Shown: in pieces, positions 24,901-33,341 of the stretch
How the letters are laid out: each line of letters opens with the position of its first letter
Position numbering within the stretch: the stretch's first letter is position 1
Source of the DNA: Treponema sp.
GTDB lineage: Bacteria > Spirochaetota > Spirochaetia > Treponematales > Breznakiellaceae
Length of the DNA stretch: 64,000 bases
Direction: 5' to 3'
Assembly: GCA_009786455.1 (NCBI GenBank)
Contig: WQTD01000014.1
Span: 1-64,000 of the forward strand
Made by a program: the position numbers and the translations under genes
The notes under the pieces: generated by a model
The model's input: the letters and a program-made list of their open reading frames with translations, nothing else
Databases searched by the model: none
What the model was told of the DNA's origin: nothing

Positions 24901-26298
24901 ATTTGCGTCTAACGCAATGGGACCGATATCTTTCGCGCTGTGAATGGAAAGATCCCCCGACGCTGATTCTTCCAGAAAGGAGCCTGTTCCAGCAGAGCAG
25001 GCTTCGTTCATCGCGTAATCAATCGGCACTCCGTTTTTTAAAAGCACATATTTCGCATCCTGTCCGCCGATTTCAAAAATGGTTTCTACTTCCATGTCAA
25101 AGTATGTAGTGCCGGCTGAATGGGCGATGATCTCGTTATACACTCCGGGAGTTTCCATAAAAACGCCGAGTATTTCACGGCTGGAACCTGTTGCAGATAC
25201 AAGGCGGATATCGGCTTTTTTACTGCCTGTGTCTTTAATTATTTTTTCCTGAATGACAGAAAGACATTCCTTCAGCGCTTTTACAGGATCACCGTATGTA
25301 CGCCCGTAATGACTCGCTGCAATTTCATCAGTTTCCATATCGACAAGACAGGCTTTGGTGGTTGTAGAGCCTCCGTCAATTCCAAGGATGTATTTCCTGT
25401 CTACGCATACTTTTCCGTCAGGTTTATCAAAAAACTGAACCTTGTTTTGCCATTCACGCAGCGCATTCAAAACGCCGAAACGGACGTCGTTTGTTTTAAG
25501 CAGTTTATCCGCCGAAGGCAGACTGCTTCCCGAAACAGGCGCAAGAACAGCGGCTCCAAGCGCTTCAAAAACAGAGGCGGTTTGGGGAATGATGAATTCA
25601 ATCTGAGGAGCTTTTTCACGGATAAAACGGACAATGTGCCTGTTAAGCGTAATTCCGCCTGTAAGTACTACCCTGCCTGAGGTAACGCGCGCACGTTTTA
25701 AAAAATCAATTACCTTTACCGCCATGACATCGGAGAGCGAAAGTACAATATCTTCCTTTGTCGCTTCCCGCTTGTTCAGGCGGTGCGTACAGTCGCTTTT
25801 CATAAACACAGAACAGCGCGTGGAAAGAGCGTGTACTTTCGCATCATCGCTGACTTTATCAATATCATCTAACGTCATGTCCATGCGTGCAAGCTGCTGT
25901 TTTAAAAATTCTCCTGTTCCGCTTGCGCATTTATTACCTGAAAAATTGTTGATAATTTTTCCGTCCGCGTTAAGCGAATAGACAATAAGGTCTTCGCCTC
26001 CCATGCTGACAACGGCATCGGCTTTAATTCCAAGAGTGCGTAACGCTGCTTCTACGCATAGCGGTTCAAGAGTGCCGGAAACGTCAAACATAAAACGACC
26101 TTCATTTCCTGTAACAAGGGAAGGTACGCCCTGGGCGACTTTTCCTTCGCTCAAAAGTTTATGCACAGCCGCGCTGAAATCACCTTCATGAGGTATTGAC
26201 GCTGTCCAGACAGGTTTTCCGCTTTCCGGTGAACTTTCATATTCAAAAAGAGCCATTTTCAGGCTGGTTGAACCTATATTAATGCCAAGTGACTGCAT
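21991..26298 (-). CDS. Giant fused CoA-dehydratase-type activase/reductase
   Basis: This 1435-residue protein has two tandem ASKHA ATPase domains of the BcrA/BadF/HgdC activase family: residues 1-250 (LGINIGSTSLKMALF; GNKCASGTGEFL) and about 300-580 (LGIDGGSTTTKACLVD; NEACSAGTGSFLEE). Each has the cysteine motif that in HgdC binds a [4Fe-4S] cluster at the dimer interface. A linker with CKSCENLCSI and a CNKY motif leads into a DUF2229-like domain, then a region resembling the HgdB/HgdD dehydratase subunits (ending in VDKAVSE). This COG1924-COG3580-COG3581 fusion is known in anaerobes. A likely role is ATP-driven low-potential electron transfer; substrate unknown. Leaderless-type promoter. Confidence 0.85.
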   Translation of the reverse strand: MQSLGINIGSTSLKMALFEYESSPESGKPVWTASIPHEGDFSAAVHKLLSEGKVAQGVPSLVTGNEGRFMFDVSGTLEPLCVEAALRTLGIKADAVVSMGGEDLIVYSLNADGKIINNFSGNKCASGTGEFLKQQLARMDMTLDDIDKVSDDAKVHALSTRCSVFMKSDCTHRLNKREATKEDIVLSLSDVMAVKVIDFLKRARVTSGRVVLTGGITLNRHIVRFIREKAPQIEFIIPQTASVFEALGAAVLAPVSGSSLPSADKLLKTNDVRFGVLNALREWQNKVQFFDKPDGKVCVDRKYILGIDGGSTTTKACLVDMETDEIAASHYGRTYGDPVKALKECLSVIQEKIIKDTGSKKADIRLVSATGSSREILGVFMETPGVYNEIIAHSAGTTYFDMEVETIFEIGGQDAKYVLLKNGVPIDYAMNEACSAGTGSFLEESASGDLSIHSAKDIGPIALDANAPCKFGEHCSAFINSDIRKAVQQGAGRENITAGIVCSIVSNYLNRVVGNRTIGARIFLQGGVAKNPAVPLAFAMLLDKEILVPPSPELMGCFGVALLAKRKHSEGLLDEKNIIIDDVIRREIEYEKVFTCKSCENLCSIQVLNVNKTRYMFGGRCNKYANMRKNVKDVPVFDYVEKRQKMLFEDFAAPELTEGKNLKNYVVGIPRAFSVHTLYPFYSWLFYELGIKTFLSSVVAHEGVAKAEAQYCFPAEIAHGAVQDCLDNNCNYVLLPHFRDMPSYEKKVHANFCPITQALPYYMEKAFPDIDKNRWLPFVVSFKYGEGKALEHLCMMTQRLGIDEAQTKSAFEKAWAKQNEYFKAAEKMGLEALEQARKADRPVIVLLGRPYNAFTPEANMGIPRKFTTRGYSIIPFDILPFAGEEIFSNMYWFYGQQDVKTAGMLKKEDNIYLAFVSNFSCAPDSFILHYIKWIMRQKPFLVLELDSHSADAGIDTRVEAFLDIIDGYRAGKDGVERERYDNNLRFVSERLPSGAFDLRIDNVKTGEKIPIINNKKVKVLLSNMGNISTEYMRAAVRSQGINAEVLPVATSKTVQVARAHASGKECVPSHLVLGSALEFIFSEKYRKDELYLLFVPITTGPCRTGQYYIYYENLFRDMRLENVVVFILSADNSYTELGGDFAKQMWIGLVLSDYLKDIQCSLKACAADPVKAQKKFELSWRKVMHAVEYNPKKLWKELKQVADDVKQIPLKRTVKECPRVLIVGEIYVRRDDFAVGELIDLMSERGIVVKVAGISEWIHYLDFVREYSLNKVIKLRKKGRRVFSAPWKNLKKLQIEKWWKHQIEKKTLSILKPTGLIPDTPHDMRFIMKYSQEYFVNLELQSEISVSSGSAAAAMENGYSGIVNISPFACLIGRVIEGLFTPWARERNYPILSVEVDGNLLPPNIVNKLNIFMVNVLRFKGSTDLSMLVDKAVSE

Positions 26299-26304
26299 TT
26301 TCTA

Positions 26305-26333
26305 ATTTTATCAGTATTAAAAGGTTGGGGCAA
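26305..26333 (-). promoter_or_regulatory. Predicted promoter of the giant activase gene
   Basis: On the minus strand TTGCCC (26328-26333), 17 bp, TAAAAT (26305-26310), then 6 nt to the ATG at 26298, with no SD. It lies back to back with the acyl-CoA synthetase promoter. Confidence 0.45.
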
Positions 26334-26336
26334 TAC

Positions 26337-26365
26337 TTGCAACCATTTCAAATTAGCCTTAATCT
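26337..26365 (+). promoter_or_regulatory. Predicted promoter of the acyl-CoA synthetase gene
   Basis: TTGCAA (26337-26342), 17 bp, TAATCT (26360-26365), then 8 nt to the ATG at 26374, with no SD. The 75-bp divergent region therefore holds two promoters whose -35 boxes are 3 bp apart. Confidence 0.45.
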
Positions 26366-26373
26366 AAACGTCA

Positions 26374-27987
26374 ATGAAGTATCTGAATGAAGAAACGCTG
26401 AGCCTTTTATGCTTGGCGGCATCGCACAAATACCACAACAGACCTTCTTTGTCAATGCTTACAGGCGGCGTTATCACAAAAAGTTTTACATACGCTCAGA
26501 TGGGAAAACGCAGTGTTCAGGCAGGTCTTCTTTTAAAAAATATTGGCATTAACAGCGGGGACAGGGTTTTACTTCTTTCTGAAAACAACCCTGAATGGGG
26601 TATTTTTTATTTCGGTATCGCGCATGCGGGAGCCGTCTGTGTTCCGCTTCTTACAGGTTTTCCGGAAGAACAAATCGCGCATATCGCGCGGCACGCAGGA
26701 GTATCCGCCGTCTGCCTGAGCAGATCAATGGCGGAAAAAATCGATAAATTGCCGCAGCTGCCTTTTATATATATTGATACAATCACAGACAGCGAAGAAA
26801 TTACTGTTTCTGTATGCGGGAATGAAAAGCAAATGCAGTTATGCCTTCCTGAACAAAACATAATATTTCCCCGGCGCAGCGGCAATGACCTGGCGGTAAT
26901 CATTTATACGAGCGGAACTTCAGGAAGCAGCAAAGGCGTAATGCTTTCAAACACAAATCTTTTATCCTGCGCTCTTGCAGCATTAAAGTTCGCTGTAATG
27001 ACAAATCATGACCGTCTGCTTTCGGTATTGCCTCTTGCCCATTCCTACGAATGTACATTGGGTTTTATCGCTCCCATGATAGCAGGTTCCCAGATTACTT
27101 ATATCGATAAACCGCCATCACCGACTGCGCTTTTATCTGCCGTCAAGGCTGTCCGTCCGACCATTATGGCGACTGTCCCGCTTTTAATCGAAAAAATATA
27201 CCGAAACGGCATAGCTCCGAAATTAAAGAAAAACAAACTTTTTAAATTCCCGTTAACGCGACCTCTTGCCATTATAGCCGCAGGACGCAAGCTGATCTCT
27301 GTTCTTGGAGGCAGGATCAGATTTTACGGAATCGGAGGAGCTCCTCTTTCCGAAGAAGTGGAAAAATTCCTGCGCCGCGCAAGATTCCCCTATGCGATAG
27401 GCTATGGTCTTACAGAGACCGCTCCTCTTCTTGCGGGAAGTAAGCCCAACCGTTTCCCGGTGCGCTCGACTGGCGTTCCTACAAAGGGAGTAACAATCCG
27501 AATCGCAAATATTGCAGCTAACGGAGAGGGGGAAATTCAGGTAAAAGGACCCAATATAATGATGGGTTATTACAATGACAAGGAAAAAACAGATGAAGTT
27601 TTCACTTCCGACGGCTGGTTTAAAACAGGCGACTTGGGGAAATTCAAAAAGAGAATGCTTTTCATTAAGGGAAGACTTAAAGCCCTGATACTGGGTCCTT
27701 CGGGGGAGAATATTTACCCTGAAGAAATCGAAGGCCTTCTGGGCACATCAAGTCTTGTTGAAGACGCTCTTGTATATTCCGGAGACAGGGGAGAACTTGT
27801 CGCGCTTGTTAGTTTGACAGATGCGGCGAAAGCTGCGGCTGGAGCTGTCGAAAACATGCTTGAAGAACTCCGTTTCTGGGTAAATAAAAAACTTGCCGCT
27901 TTTTCGCAGCTTAGCAAGATCGAAATAAAATATGAACCGTTTGAAAAAACCCCGACCATGAAGATCAAGCGTTATCTTTATGTTTAA
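26374..27987 (+). CDS. AMP-forming acyl-CoA synthetase (long-chain type)
   Basis: This 537-residue member of the adenylate-forming family activates a carboxylic acid as acyl-AMP then acyl-CoA. Motifs: the P-loop-like IIYTSGTSGSSKGVMLSN, the A5-type YGLTETAPLL, GWFKTGDLG with the conserved Asp, and a C-terminal lysine in TPTMKIKRYL. Overall it resembles the FadD/FAA1-like subgroup, though shorter than typical long-chain enzymes. It could activate exogenous fatty acids for lipid synthesis, important in treponemes. It is divergent from the giant activase gene, but a pathway link is unproven. Confidence 0.88.
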   Translation: MKYLNEETLSLLCLAASHKYHNRPSLSMLTGGVITKSFTYAQMGKRSVQAGLLLKNIGINSGDRVLLLSENNPEWGIFYFGIAHAGAVCVPLLTGFPEEQIAHIARHAGVSAVCLSRSMAEKIDKLPQLPFIYIDTITDSEEITVSVCGNEKQMQLCLPEQNIIFPRRSGNDLAVIIYTSGTSGSSKGVMLSNTNLLSCALAALKFAVMTNHDRLLSVLPLAHSYECTLGFIAPMIAGSQITYIDKPPSPTALLSAVKAVRPTIMATVPLLIEKIYRNGIAPKLKKNKLFKFPLTRPLAIIAAGRKLISVLGGRIRFYGIGGAPLSEEVEKFLRRARFPYAIGYGLTETAPLLAGSKPNRFPVRSTGVPTKGVTIRIANIAANGEGEIQVKGPNIMMGYYNDKEKTDEVFTSDGWFKTGDLGKFKKRMLFIKGRLKALILGPSGENIYPEEIEGLLGTSSLVEDALVYSGDRGELVALVSLTDAAKAAAGAVENMLEELRFWVNKKLAAFSQLSKIEIKYEPFEKTPTMKIKRYLYV

Positions 27988-27995
27988 AATCGTTA

Positions 27996-28024
27996 TTGTT
28001 CATATCGTAAAATAATGTTAAAAT
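27996..28024 (+). promoter_or_regulatory. Predicted promoter of the CaCA exchanger gene
   Basis: TTGTTC (27996-28001), 17 bp, TAAAAT (28019-28024), then 8 nt to the ATG at 28033. No SD is present. Confidence 0.4.
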
Positions 28025-28032
28025 GACAGGCA

Positions 28033-29001
28033 ATGGATGAATTTCTTGCAGGAACTGCCTTTGCTGTACTATCTCCGTATATTTATCTGGCTGCGGGACT
28101 TGGAGTTTTAATAATCTGCGGCAACTGGCTTGTAACAGGAAGCGTTCAAATTGCCCGTCATTTCAAAATCAGCACGCTCGTTGTAGGATTAACAATAGTC
28201 GCGTATGTGACTTCCGCGCCGGAAATGTTTATAAGCGTCGGAGCGGCTTTAACCAATTCGCATGATATAGCGCTTGGAAACGTAATCGGCTCAAACATCG
28301 CAAACATAGCCTGTATTCTTGCCATCGTAGTAATTATTTCTCCCATTCCAATCAGAAACAGGGCAATTGGTTTTGATTATTTAGTGATGTTTCTTATAAC
28401 GATTCTGCTTTTTATTTTTGGGTTTAACGGAATTATCGGATTTTTTGAAGGTCTAGCGTTAATTTCCATATTGGTTGTCTACACGGTGTGGTCTGTAATG
28501 AAGTCAAAAAAAACCGCAGACGCAAAAACAATAGAACCTGCAACCATGAAACCCGTTTTTGCGTTATTGTTGATTCTGGCTGCTGTAGTTGGGTTATATT
28601 TCGCCGCCGGTTGGTTTGTTAAAGGAGCGAAAGAAATAGCGCTTCAATGGGGAGTAAGCGAGCGCGTTATCGCAGTTTCAATTGTCGCCGTCGGTACAAG
28701 CGCGCCTGAATTAATATCGTCCCTGATTGCCGCCTTTAGAAAAGAAGCGGATCTCTCGATAGGGAACATCATCGGTTCAAACTTTTTCAACATCGCCGGA
28801 GTTCTGGGCGTAACGACTGTCGTAAGCCCGATAACCGTGAACAATCACCCCCTATTCATTACCGACATGATCTGGCTTTTCGGCATCACTATTGCGCTTT
28901 TACTTGCCATGATCCCCTTGTCAAAAGGGAAAATTAACCGCTGGGAAGGCTGCGTGCTTTTATTGATTTTCGCCGCATATATGTTCACTTTGTATAAATA
29001 A
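28033..29001 (+). CDS. CaCA-family Na+/Ca2+ (or K+) exchanger
   Basis: A 322-residue inner-membrane antiporter of the YrbG group with about ten hydrophobic segments. The two inverted alpha-repeats are clear: TSAPEMFISVGAAL...ALGNVIGSNIANI in the N-half and VGTSAPELISSLIAAF...SIGNIIGSNFFNI in the C-half, containing the Asn/Ser/Glu ion-binding residues. A charged cytoplasmic loop (MKSKKTADAKTIEP) separates the halves. It probably exports calcium in exchange for sodium; ion choice is inferred from the family. Confidence 0.92.
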   Translation: MDEFLAGTAFAVLSPYIYLAAGLGVLIICGNWLVTGSVQIARHFKISTLVVGLTIVAYVTSAPEMFISVGAALTNSHDIALGNVIGSNIANIACILAIVVIISPIPIRNRAIGFDYLVMFLITILLFIFGFNGIIGFFEGLALISILVVYTVWSVMKSKKTADAKTIEPATMKPVFALLLILAAVVGLYFAAGWFVKGAKEIALQWGVSERVIAVSIVAVGTSAPELISSLIAAFRKEADLSIGNIIGSNFFNIAGVLGVTTVVSPITVNNHPLFITDMIWLFGITIALLLAMIPLSKGKINRWEGCVLLLIFAAYMFTLYK

Positions 29002-29017
29002 AATGATATTATATAAC
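28990..29017 (+). promoter_or_regulatory. Predicted promoter of the 133-residue gene
   Basis: TTGTAT (28990-28995), 16 bp, TATAAC (29012-29017). It overlaps the 3' end of the exchanger gene. Transcription would start near 29024, leaving a short leader that contains the SD AAGGAGAGG. Confidence 0.4.
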
Positions 29018-29047
29018 CATAAACACTTTGTTATATAAGGAGAGGAT

Positions 29048-29449
29048 ATGGGTCAGAAACTGGATGTATTAAAAAATGTTGACGCTAAATTGGTTAGCAA
29101 ATACGGCGATATGAGTATTCAGCATCATATTGACACAAAACTGGAATTTAACATTGATATTGCCGGCACAAATTTTAATGATATTGAAGAAGCAATAATT
29201 TATGCATATAGATGCGGATTGGCATCAATTGGGTCTGATCAAACAAAGAAAAGCAAGAATGTTAAAAGCGGGGTTGATCAGGATGAACTTTATAGTTTAT
29301 TGAGAAAAAAAGGACACTCCGTAGAGCATAAAGCTGATTTTTTAAGGGAGATAGCAAAAGAATGGTTTCCAATAGAACTGCATGGTGAAAAGAAAATCAA
29401 AACCGTTCATCTTGAATTAATTGAACTGGCTAATTTCCTGGAGAAATAA
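29048..29449 (+). CDS. Small soluble protein of unknown function
   Basis: A 133-residue protein I do not recognise. It has no signal peptide or membrane helix. The N-half is acidic/hydrophobic (KYGDMSIQHHIDTKLEFNIDIAG, then FNDIEEAIIYAYRCGLASIG), the middle is basic (DQTKKSKNVKSG) and the C-half helical (LYSLLRKKGHSVEHKADFLREIAKEWFP). A strong SD and its own promoter-like sequence support a real gene. It looks more AT-rich than its neighbours and is a single-gene unit between the exchanger and hisS. Confidence 0.7.
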   Translation: MGQKLDVLKNVDAKLVSKYGDMSIQHHIDTKLEFNIDIAGTNFNDIEEAIIYAYRCGLASIGSDQTKKSKNVKSGVDQDELYSLLRKKGHSVEHKADFLREIAKEWFPIELHGEKKIKTVHLELIELANFLEK

Positions 29450-29472
29450 ATTATTTTTTAGACTGCGCTGTC

Positions 29473-29501
29473 TTTATCAGCAGGTATAATATCAGTATAT
29501 T
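29473..29501 (+). promoter_or_regulatory. Possible promoter of hisS
   Basis: TATATT (29496-29501) lies 6 nt upstream of the hisS ATG with a weak -35 (TTTATC, 29473-29478) at 17 bp. A perfect TATAAT at 29485-29490 is an alternative that would give an 11-nt leader. No SD is present. Confidence 0.35.
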
Positions 29502-29507
29502 ATAAGC

Positions 29508-30839
29508 ATGGCTGACTATATTGAACCCAGGGTGCTGAAAGGTTTCAGGGATTTTCTTCCCGCATCTGAAACTGTTAAACGCGGCTTGACTGAAAAAATC
29601 GAAAACTGTTTTCGCTCTTTTGGTTATGTGCCGATTGACACTCCTGCTCTTGAATACGCTGATGTCCTGCTTGGAAAGGGAGGAGGCGAAACAGAAAAAC
29701 AGATTTACCGTTTTAAAGACAACGGGGATCGGGATATCGCCCTTCGTTTTGATCTGACTGTCCCCTTTGCCCGTTTTGTAGCTCAGCACTCAGGAGAGCT
29801 TACATTCCCGTTTAAGCGTTACCATATAGCGAAGGTCTGGCGCGGAGAAAATACGCAGCGCGGACGTTATCGTGAATTTACACAGTGTGATTTTGACATA
29901 ATCGGGAGCGACAGCGCCGCCGCCGATTTTGAGATTATCCTTTTAATCCGCTCTGTAATGAAAAAACTGGGCGTAGATGTTTCAATCCATGTAAATCACC
30001 GCGGGCTTTTTAACCGTTTCCTTTCACATATCGGGCAGAACGGTAAATTAACCGATGTTCTCCGCACTGTAGATAAACTCTCTAAAATCGGCGAAGAAGA
30101 AACGCAAAAAAGCCTCGGTGACATTACAGGAAAGGAAAACGCCGAAAAAATTCTGCAATTTATTAACGCAAAAGGAAATTTTTCACAGGTGCTTGATCGC
30201 GTAACGAAACTATCAGGAGGTTCGTGCGAAGAAGCTGCGCGTCTTTCATGTCTGCGTCAGTACATGGCGGACGCGGTTGGCGGCGATATGGAAACATTCG
30301 TCTTTAATCCTTCGATTACAAGAGGTCTGGATTATTATACCGGCGTTGTCTTTGAGACTTTTCTGACTGAGCTTCCAGGTATAGGCTCGGTTTGTTCAGG
30401 AGGAAGATACGATAATCTTGCAGGGTTATACTCAAAAGATAAAAATAAAATAAGCGGAGTCGGGACATCTATCGGTCTTGACCGCCTAATCGCCGCTCTT
30501 GAAAGCCTTGGAAAATTGCCGGACGCGAACGGTTGTTTACTTGCCATTGCCTGCGTAAAAGCCGAACATTCCGGGCAGTATCAGAAACTCGCGCAGGACT
30601 TAAGGCAGGCAGGGGTTGGCTGTGAAGTATTCACAGATTCGTGCGGTGAAAAACAACTTGTTAAACAATTTGTTTTAGCTGAAAAAAAAGGCATACGTTA
30701 TATACTGATACCGTCCGGGAATCCGTCAGATGAAAAAATTACTCTGCGCGATATTGCGGCAAGGCAAAATACAGAGTTAACCATAAATGAAGTTATCAAT
30801 ATGGTAAAATCCAATAATCAATTTATGGACAGACTCTGA
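29508..30839 (+). CDS. hisS: Histidyl-tRNA synthetase
   Basis: Class II synthetase that charges tRNA-His. Motif 1 region: PRVLKGFRDFLP; motif 2: RGRYREFTQCDFDIIG; His-specific segments LDYYTGVVFE and SGGRYDNLAGLY; motif 3 GTSIGLDRLIAAL. A C-terminal anticodon-binding domain follows (CEVFTDSCGEKQL ... KKGIRYILIPSG). Length 443 is close to the usual 420-430. The next gene's -35 is inside its last codons. Confidence 0.96.
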   Translation: MADYIEPRVLKGFRDFLPASETVKRGLTEKIENCFRSFGYVPIDTPALEYADVLLGKGGGETEKQIYRFKDNGDRDIALRFDLTVPFARFVAQHSGELTFPFKRYHIAKVWRGENTQRGRYREFTQCDFDIIGSDSAAADFEIILLIRSVMKKLGVDVSIHVNHRGLFNRFLSHIGQNGKLTDVLRTVDKLSKIGEEETQKSLGDITGKENAEKILQFINAKGNFSQVLDRVTKLSGGSCEEAARLSCLRQYMADAVGGDMETFVFNPSITRGLDYYTGVVFETFLTELPGIGSVCSGGRYDNLAGLYSKDKNKISGVGTSIGLDRLIAALESLGKLPDANGCLLAIACVKAEHSGQYQKLAQDLRQAGVGCEVFTDSCGEKQLVKQFVLAEKKGIRYILIPSGNPSDEKITLRDIAARQNTELTINEVINMVKSNNQFMDRL

Positions 30840-30854
30840 TTATACATTTATACT
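30826..30854 (+). promoter_or_regulatory. Predicted promoter of icd
   Basis: TGGACA (30826-30831), 17 bp, TATACT (30849-30854), then CTTTTT and the ATG at 30861. Both boxes match at 5 of 6, the best of the leaderless-type promoters in the window; it overlaps the 3' end of hisS. Confidence 0.6.
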
Positions 30855-30860
30855 CTTTTT

Positions 30861-32063
30861 ATGGCTAAAATAAACATGAAAACTCCTCTTGTCGAAATCG
30901 ACGGGGATGAAATGACGCGTGTGCTTTGGGTTGTAATCAAGGAAAAACTTTTACTTCCTTTTGTTGATCTTAAAACCGAATATCATGATCTTGGGCTTGT
31001 AAACAGGGATAATACCAATGATGAGGTTACTGTTAAGTCTGCTCATGCAATCAAGGAATACGGCGTCGGCGTAAAATGCGCGACCATTACATCAAACGCG
31101 GCAAGGCAGAAGGAGTACAATCTTAAGAACCTTTATCCAAGTCCCAACGCGACAATAAGGGCAATTCTTGACGGCACTGTTTTTCGAAAGCCGATATCTG
31201 TTAACCGTATTAAACCTTCGGTTAACACATGGAAAAAACCGATTGTCATTGCCCGTCACGCGTACGGTGATGTTTATAAAGCCTCAGAAATGGAAATTGA
31301 CGCGCCGGGTAAGGTAGAGCTTGTTTATACCAAAACTGACGGAACGGAAAAACGGATACTAGTCGCCGACTTTAAGGGTAGAGGCATAGTGCAGGGAATG
31401 CATAATCTGGATGATTCCATCAGAAGTTTCGCCCGCGCCTGTTTTATTTATGCGATCGCGGAAAAACTTCCCATTTGGTTTGCAACAAAAGACACAATCT
31501 CCAAAATTTATGACGGACGTTTCAAAACAATCTTCAGCGATGTATACGAAACCGAGTTTAAGGAAAAATGTTCAAAAGCGGGAATTGAATATTTTTACAC
31601 ATTGATCGACGACGCTGTAGCCCGTGTTGTTAAAAGCGAAGGCGGTTTTTTATGGGCGTGTAAAAATTACGACGGCGACGTTCAAAGCGACATGACAGCA
31701 AGCGCAGCAGGCAGTCTTGCCATGATGACAAGTGTGCTTGTCTCTCCTTCCGGTGTTTTTGAATATGAAGCGGCGCACGGTACTGTTCAGCAGCATTACT
31801 ACCGCTGGCAAAAAGGCGAAAAAACGAGCACTAACCCTGCAGCATTAATTTTTGCATGGAGCGGTTCTCTTGCAAAACGCGCTGAACTTGACAATACTCC
31901 TGATCTGGCGGATTTCGCCAAACGCCTTGAAAAAACGGTGCTTGACGTAATTGAAGACGGAATAATGACCGGTGATCTTGCTAAACTTTCAGATCCCAGA
32001 CCTGAGAAGGTGCTTAACTCATGGGAATTCCTTGACACTGTTGCAGGACGGTTGTCGCGTTAA
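30861..32063 (+). CDS. icd: Isocitrate dehydrogenase, eukaryotic (IDH1-like) type
   Basis: Oxidative decarboxylation of isocitrate to 2-oxoglutarate. The 400-residue sequence aligns with human cytosolic IDH1 nearly end to end, not with the E. coli type. Substrate residues are present: Arg132 and Tyr139 (ARHAYGDVY), Lys210 (ATKDT), Asp273/Asp277 (NYDGDVQSD). Two NADP contacts differ: IDH1 Arg314 is Gln311 here (HGTVQQH) and Gln257 is Arg255 ([11 protein letters not shown]), while the adjacent His and Lys are kept. Coenzyme preference is therefore open. It likely supplies 2-oxoglutarate and reducing power. It converges on the lol operon, 12 bases away. Confidence 0.95.
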   Translation: MAKINMKTPLVEIDGDEMTRVLWVVIKEKLLLPFVDLKTEYHDLGLVNRDNTNDEVTVKSAHAIKEYGVGVKCATITSNAARQKEYNLKNLYPSPNATIRAILDGTVFRKPISVNRIKPSVNTWKKPIVIARHAYGDVYKASEMEIDAPGKVELVYTKTDGTEKRILVADFKGRGIVQGMHNLDDSIRSFARACFIYAIAEKLPIWFATKDTISKIYDGRFKTIFSDVYETEFKEKCSKAGIEYFYTLIDDAVARVVKSEGGFLWACKNYDGDVQSDMTASAAGSLAMMTSVLVSPSGVFEYEAAHGTVQQHYYRWQKGEKTSTNPAALIFAWSGSLAKRAELDNTPDLADFAKRLEKTVLDVIEDGIMTGDLAKLSDPRPEKVLNSWEFLDTVAGRLSR

Positions 32064-32075
32064 ATACCGCCGCTG

Positions 32076-33341
32076 TCAGGTTTTCCGCAGCAGTTCGATA
32101 GGTTTTAATTTTCCGGCTCTATGCGCCGGTATCCATGAAGAAAGCACAGAACAGAATACCGCGAAGATGCCTATTAACAAGACAGTGTTCCAGTTAATTA
32201 TAATGGGAATTGTCTCAAGGTAAAAATCCGGATCAAGAATTATAATTTTTCCTCCGTTCAAAAGATATGAGAAAAAACTTAAAATTTTTTCAAGCGATCT
32301 TATGAGAATGTTTATATTGACACCGATTAAAAGCCCGGCGGCAATACCGATAACAGAACCGAATAAACCTGTTAAGAAACTTCCCAGAATAAAAACGCCT
32401 GTAACGCCTTTTACAGTTGCGCCTGAAAATTTTAATACAGCTATGTCTTTTTGACGTTCAAGAACAAGCATGCTTGTCGCTGAAGACACGTTTACCGCGG
32501 CAACAACCACAATCAGAGCCATTATAAACAGTAAAAGCTGTCTTGTTGTTTCATACGAACTGTACTGTGAGCGCAGAAGATCTTTCCACGTGTAAACAAT
32601 AAACCCGTTTCCGAGTTTCATAAACATATCCCAAACAAAATGATCCGGCATTTTGTACGGATCGTCAATCTTGACTATTAAACTCGCTGATGACTGATCG
32701 GCTGACATCACGCGCAGTCCTCCCTCCCAGCTTAGAATGCACCAAAGGGCGTCAAGCTCATTATAACCGCAGGAAATTATTCCCTTTACGGTAAAAGAAG
32801 CCGAACGCGGAATAAGTCTGCCGTTCTCTCCCTCCCTGATGGTCATAAGCCGCACCAAATCGCCTGTTTTTACGCCTATACCCGACGCGAGAGCTTCACC
32901 TAACACTATCTCACGATCGCTTTGGTTTTGAGTTCCGCCTTCAATAATGTTTAAATATTGAATACTCCCCGGATCATCCCAGAATGACGACTCTATGGCG
33001 CGCACTGTAACTCCCGTTCTTCCGGTCTTTCCTGCAAGCACTCCCATTCCCCTTTGTTCCTGCCATACGCCCCTTACGCCGTCAGTCTCTTTTATTTTCG
33101 CCGATGTTTCTTCACCTAACGCTGAATCGTAAATATTGAAAATCTGAAGATGCCCCGTTCCGAATTCAAGATACCGGTCTGTTATTCCCCTTATCATTCC
33201 GTCCGCTACTATCAATGTAACAATAATCGGAATAAGGCTGACGGCAATTCCCGCGGCGGCGCCGCGCAGATACCGCCCTCCTTCATGGGCTCTTCCCCAT
33301 AAATATCTTATTGCTATAAAAAAAGCCGCTCTTCGCTTCAA
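32076..33341 (-). CDS. lolE: Lipoprotein-releasing ABC permease, LolC/E type
   Basis: A 421-residue MacB/FtsX-fold permease. A cytoplasmic start (RRAAFFIAIRYLWGRAHEGGRY) leads to the first membrane helix, then a ~200-residue periplasmic domain, and three C-terminal helices (LLLFIMALIVVVAAVNVSSA, GVFILGSFLTGLFGSVIGIAAGLLIG, VLLIGIFAVFCSVLSSWIPAHRAG). It ends with KPIELLRKT, the usual AxxPxxxLR-like terminus. It overlaps the LolD gene (ATGA). With LolC and LolD it should extract mature lipoproteins from the inner membrane. I call it LolE by position; the LolC/E distinction is arbitrary here. Confidence 0.85.
   Translation of the reverse strand: MKRRAAFFIAIRYLWGRAHEGGRYLRGAAAGIAVSLIPIIVTLIVADGMIRGITDRYLEFGTGHLQIFNIYDSALGEETSAKIKETDGVRGVWQEQRGMGVLAGKTGRTGVTVRAIESSFWDDPGSIQYLNIIEGGTQNQSDREIVLGEALASGIGVKTGDLVRLMTIREGENGRLIPRSASFTVKGIISCGYNELDALWCILSWEGGLRVMSADQSSASLIVKIDDPYKMPDHFVWDMFMKLGNGFIVYTWKDLLRSQYSSYETTRQLLLFIMALIVVVAAVNVSSATSMLVLERQKDIAVLKFSGATVKGVTGVFILGSFLTGLFGSVIGIAAGLLIGVNINILIRSLEKILSFFSYLLNGGKIIILDPDFYLETIPIIINWNTVLLIGIFAVFCSVLSSWIPAHRAGKLKPIELLRKT

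Noticed and set aside
25120-25680. 186-residue plus ORF over the activase gene
   Set aside because: Antisense to the second ASKHA domain; Phe/Arg-rich shadow.
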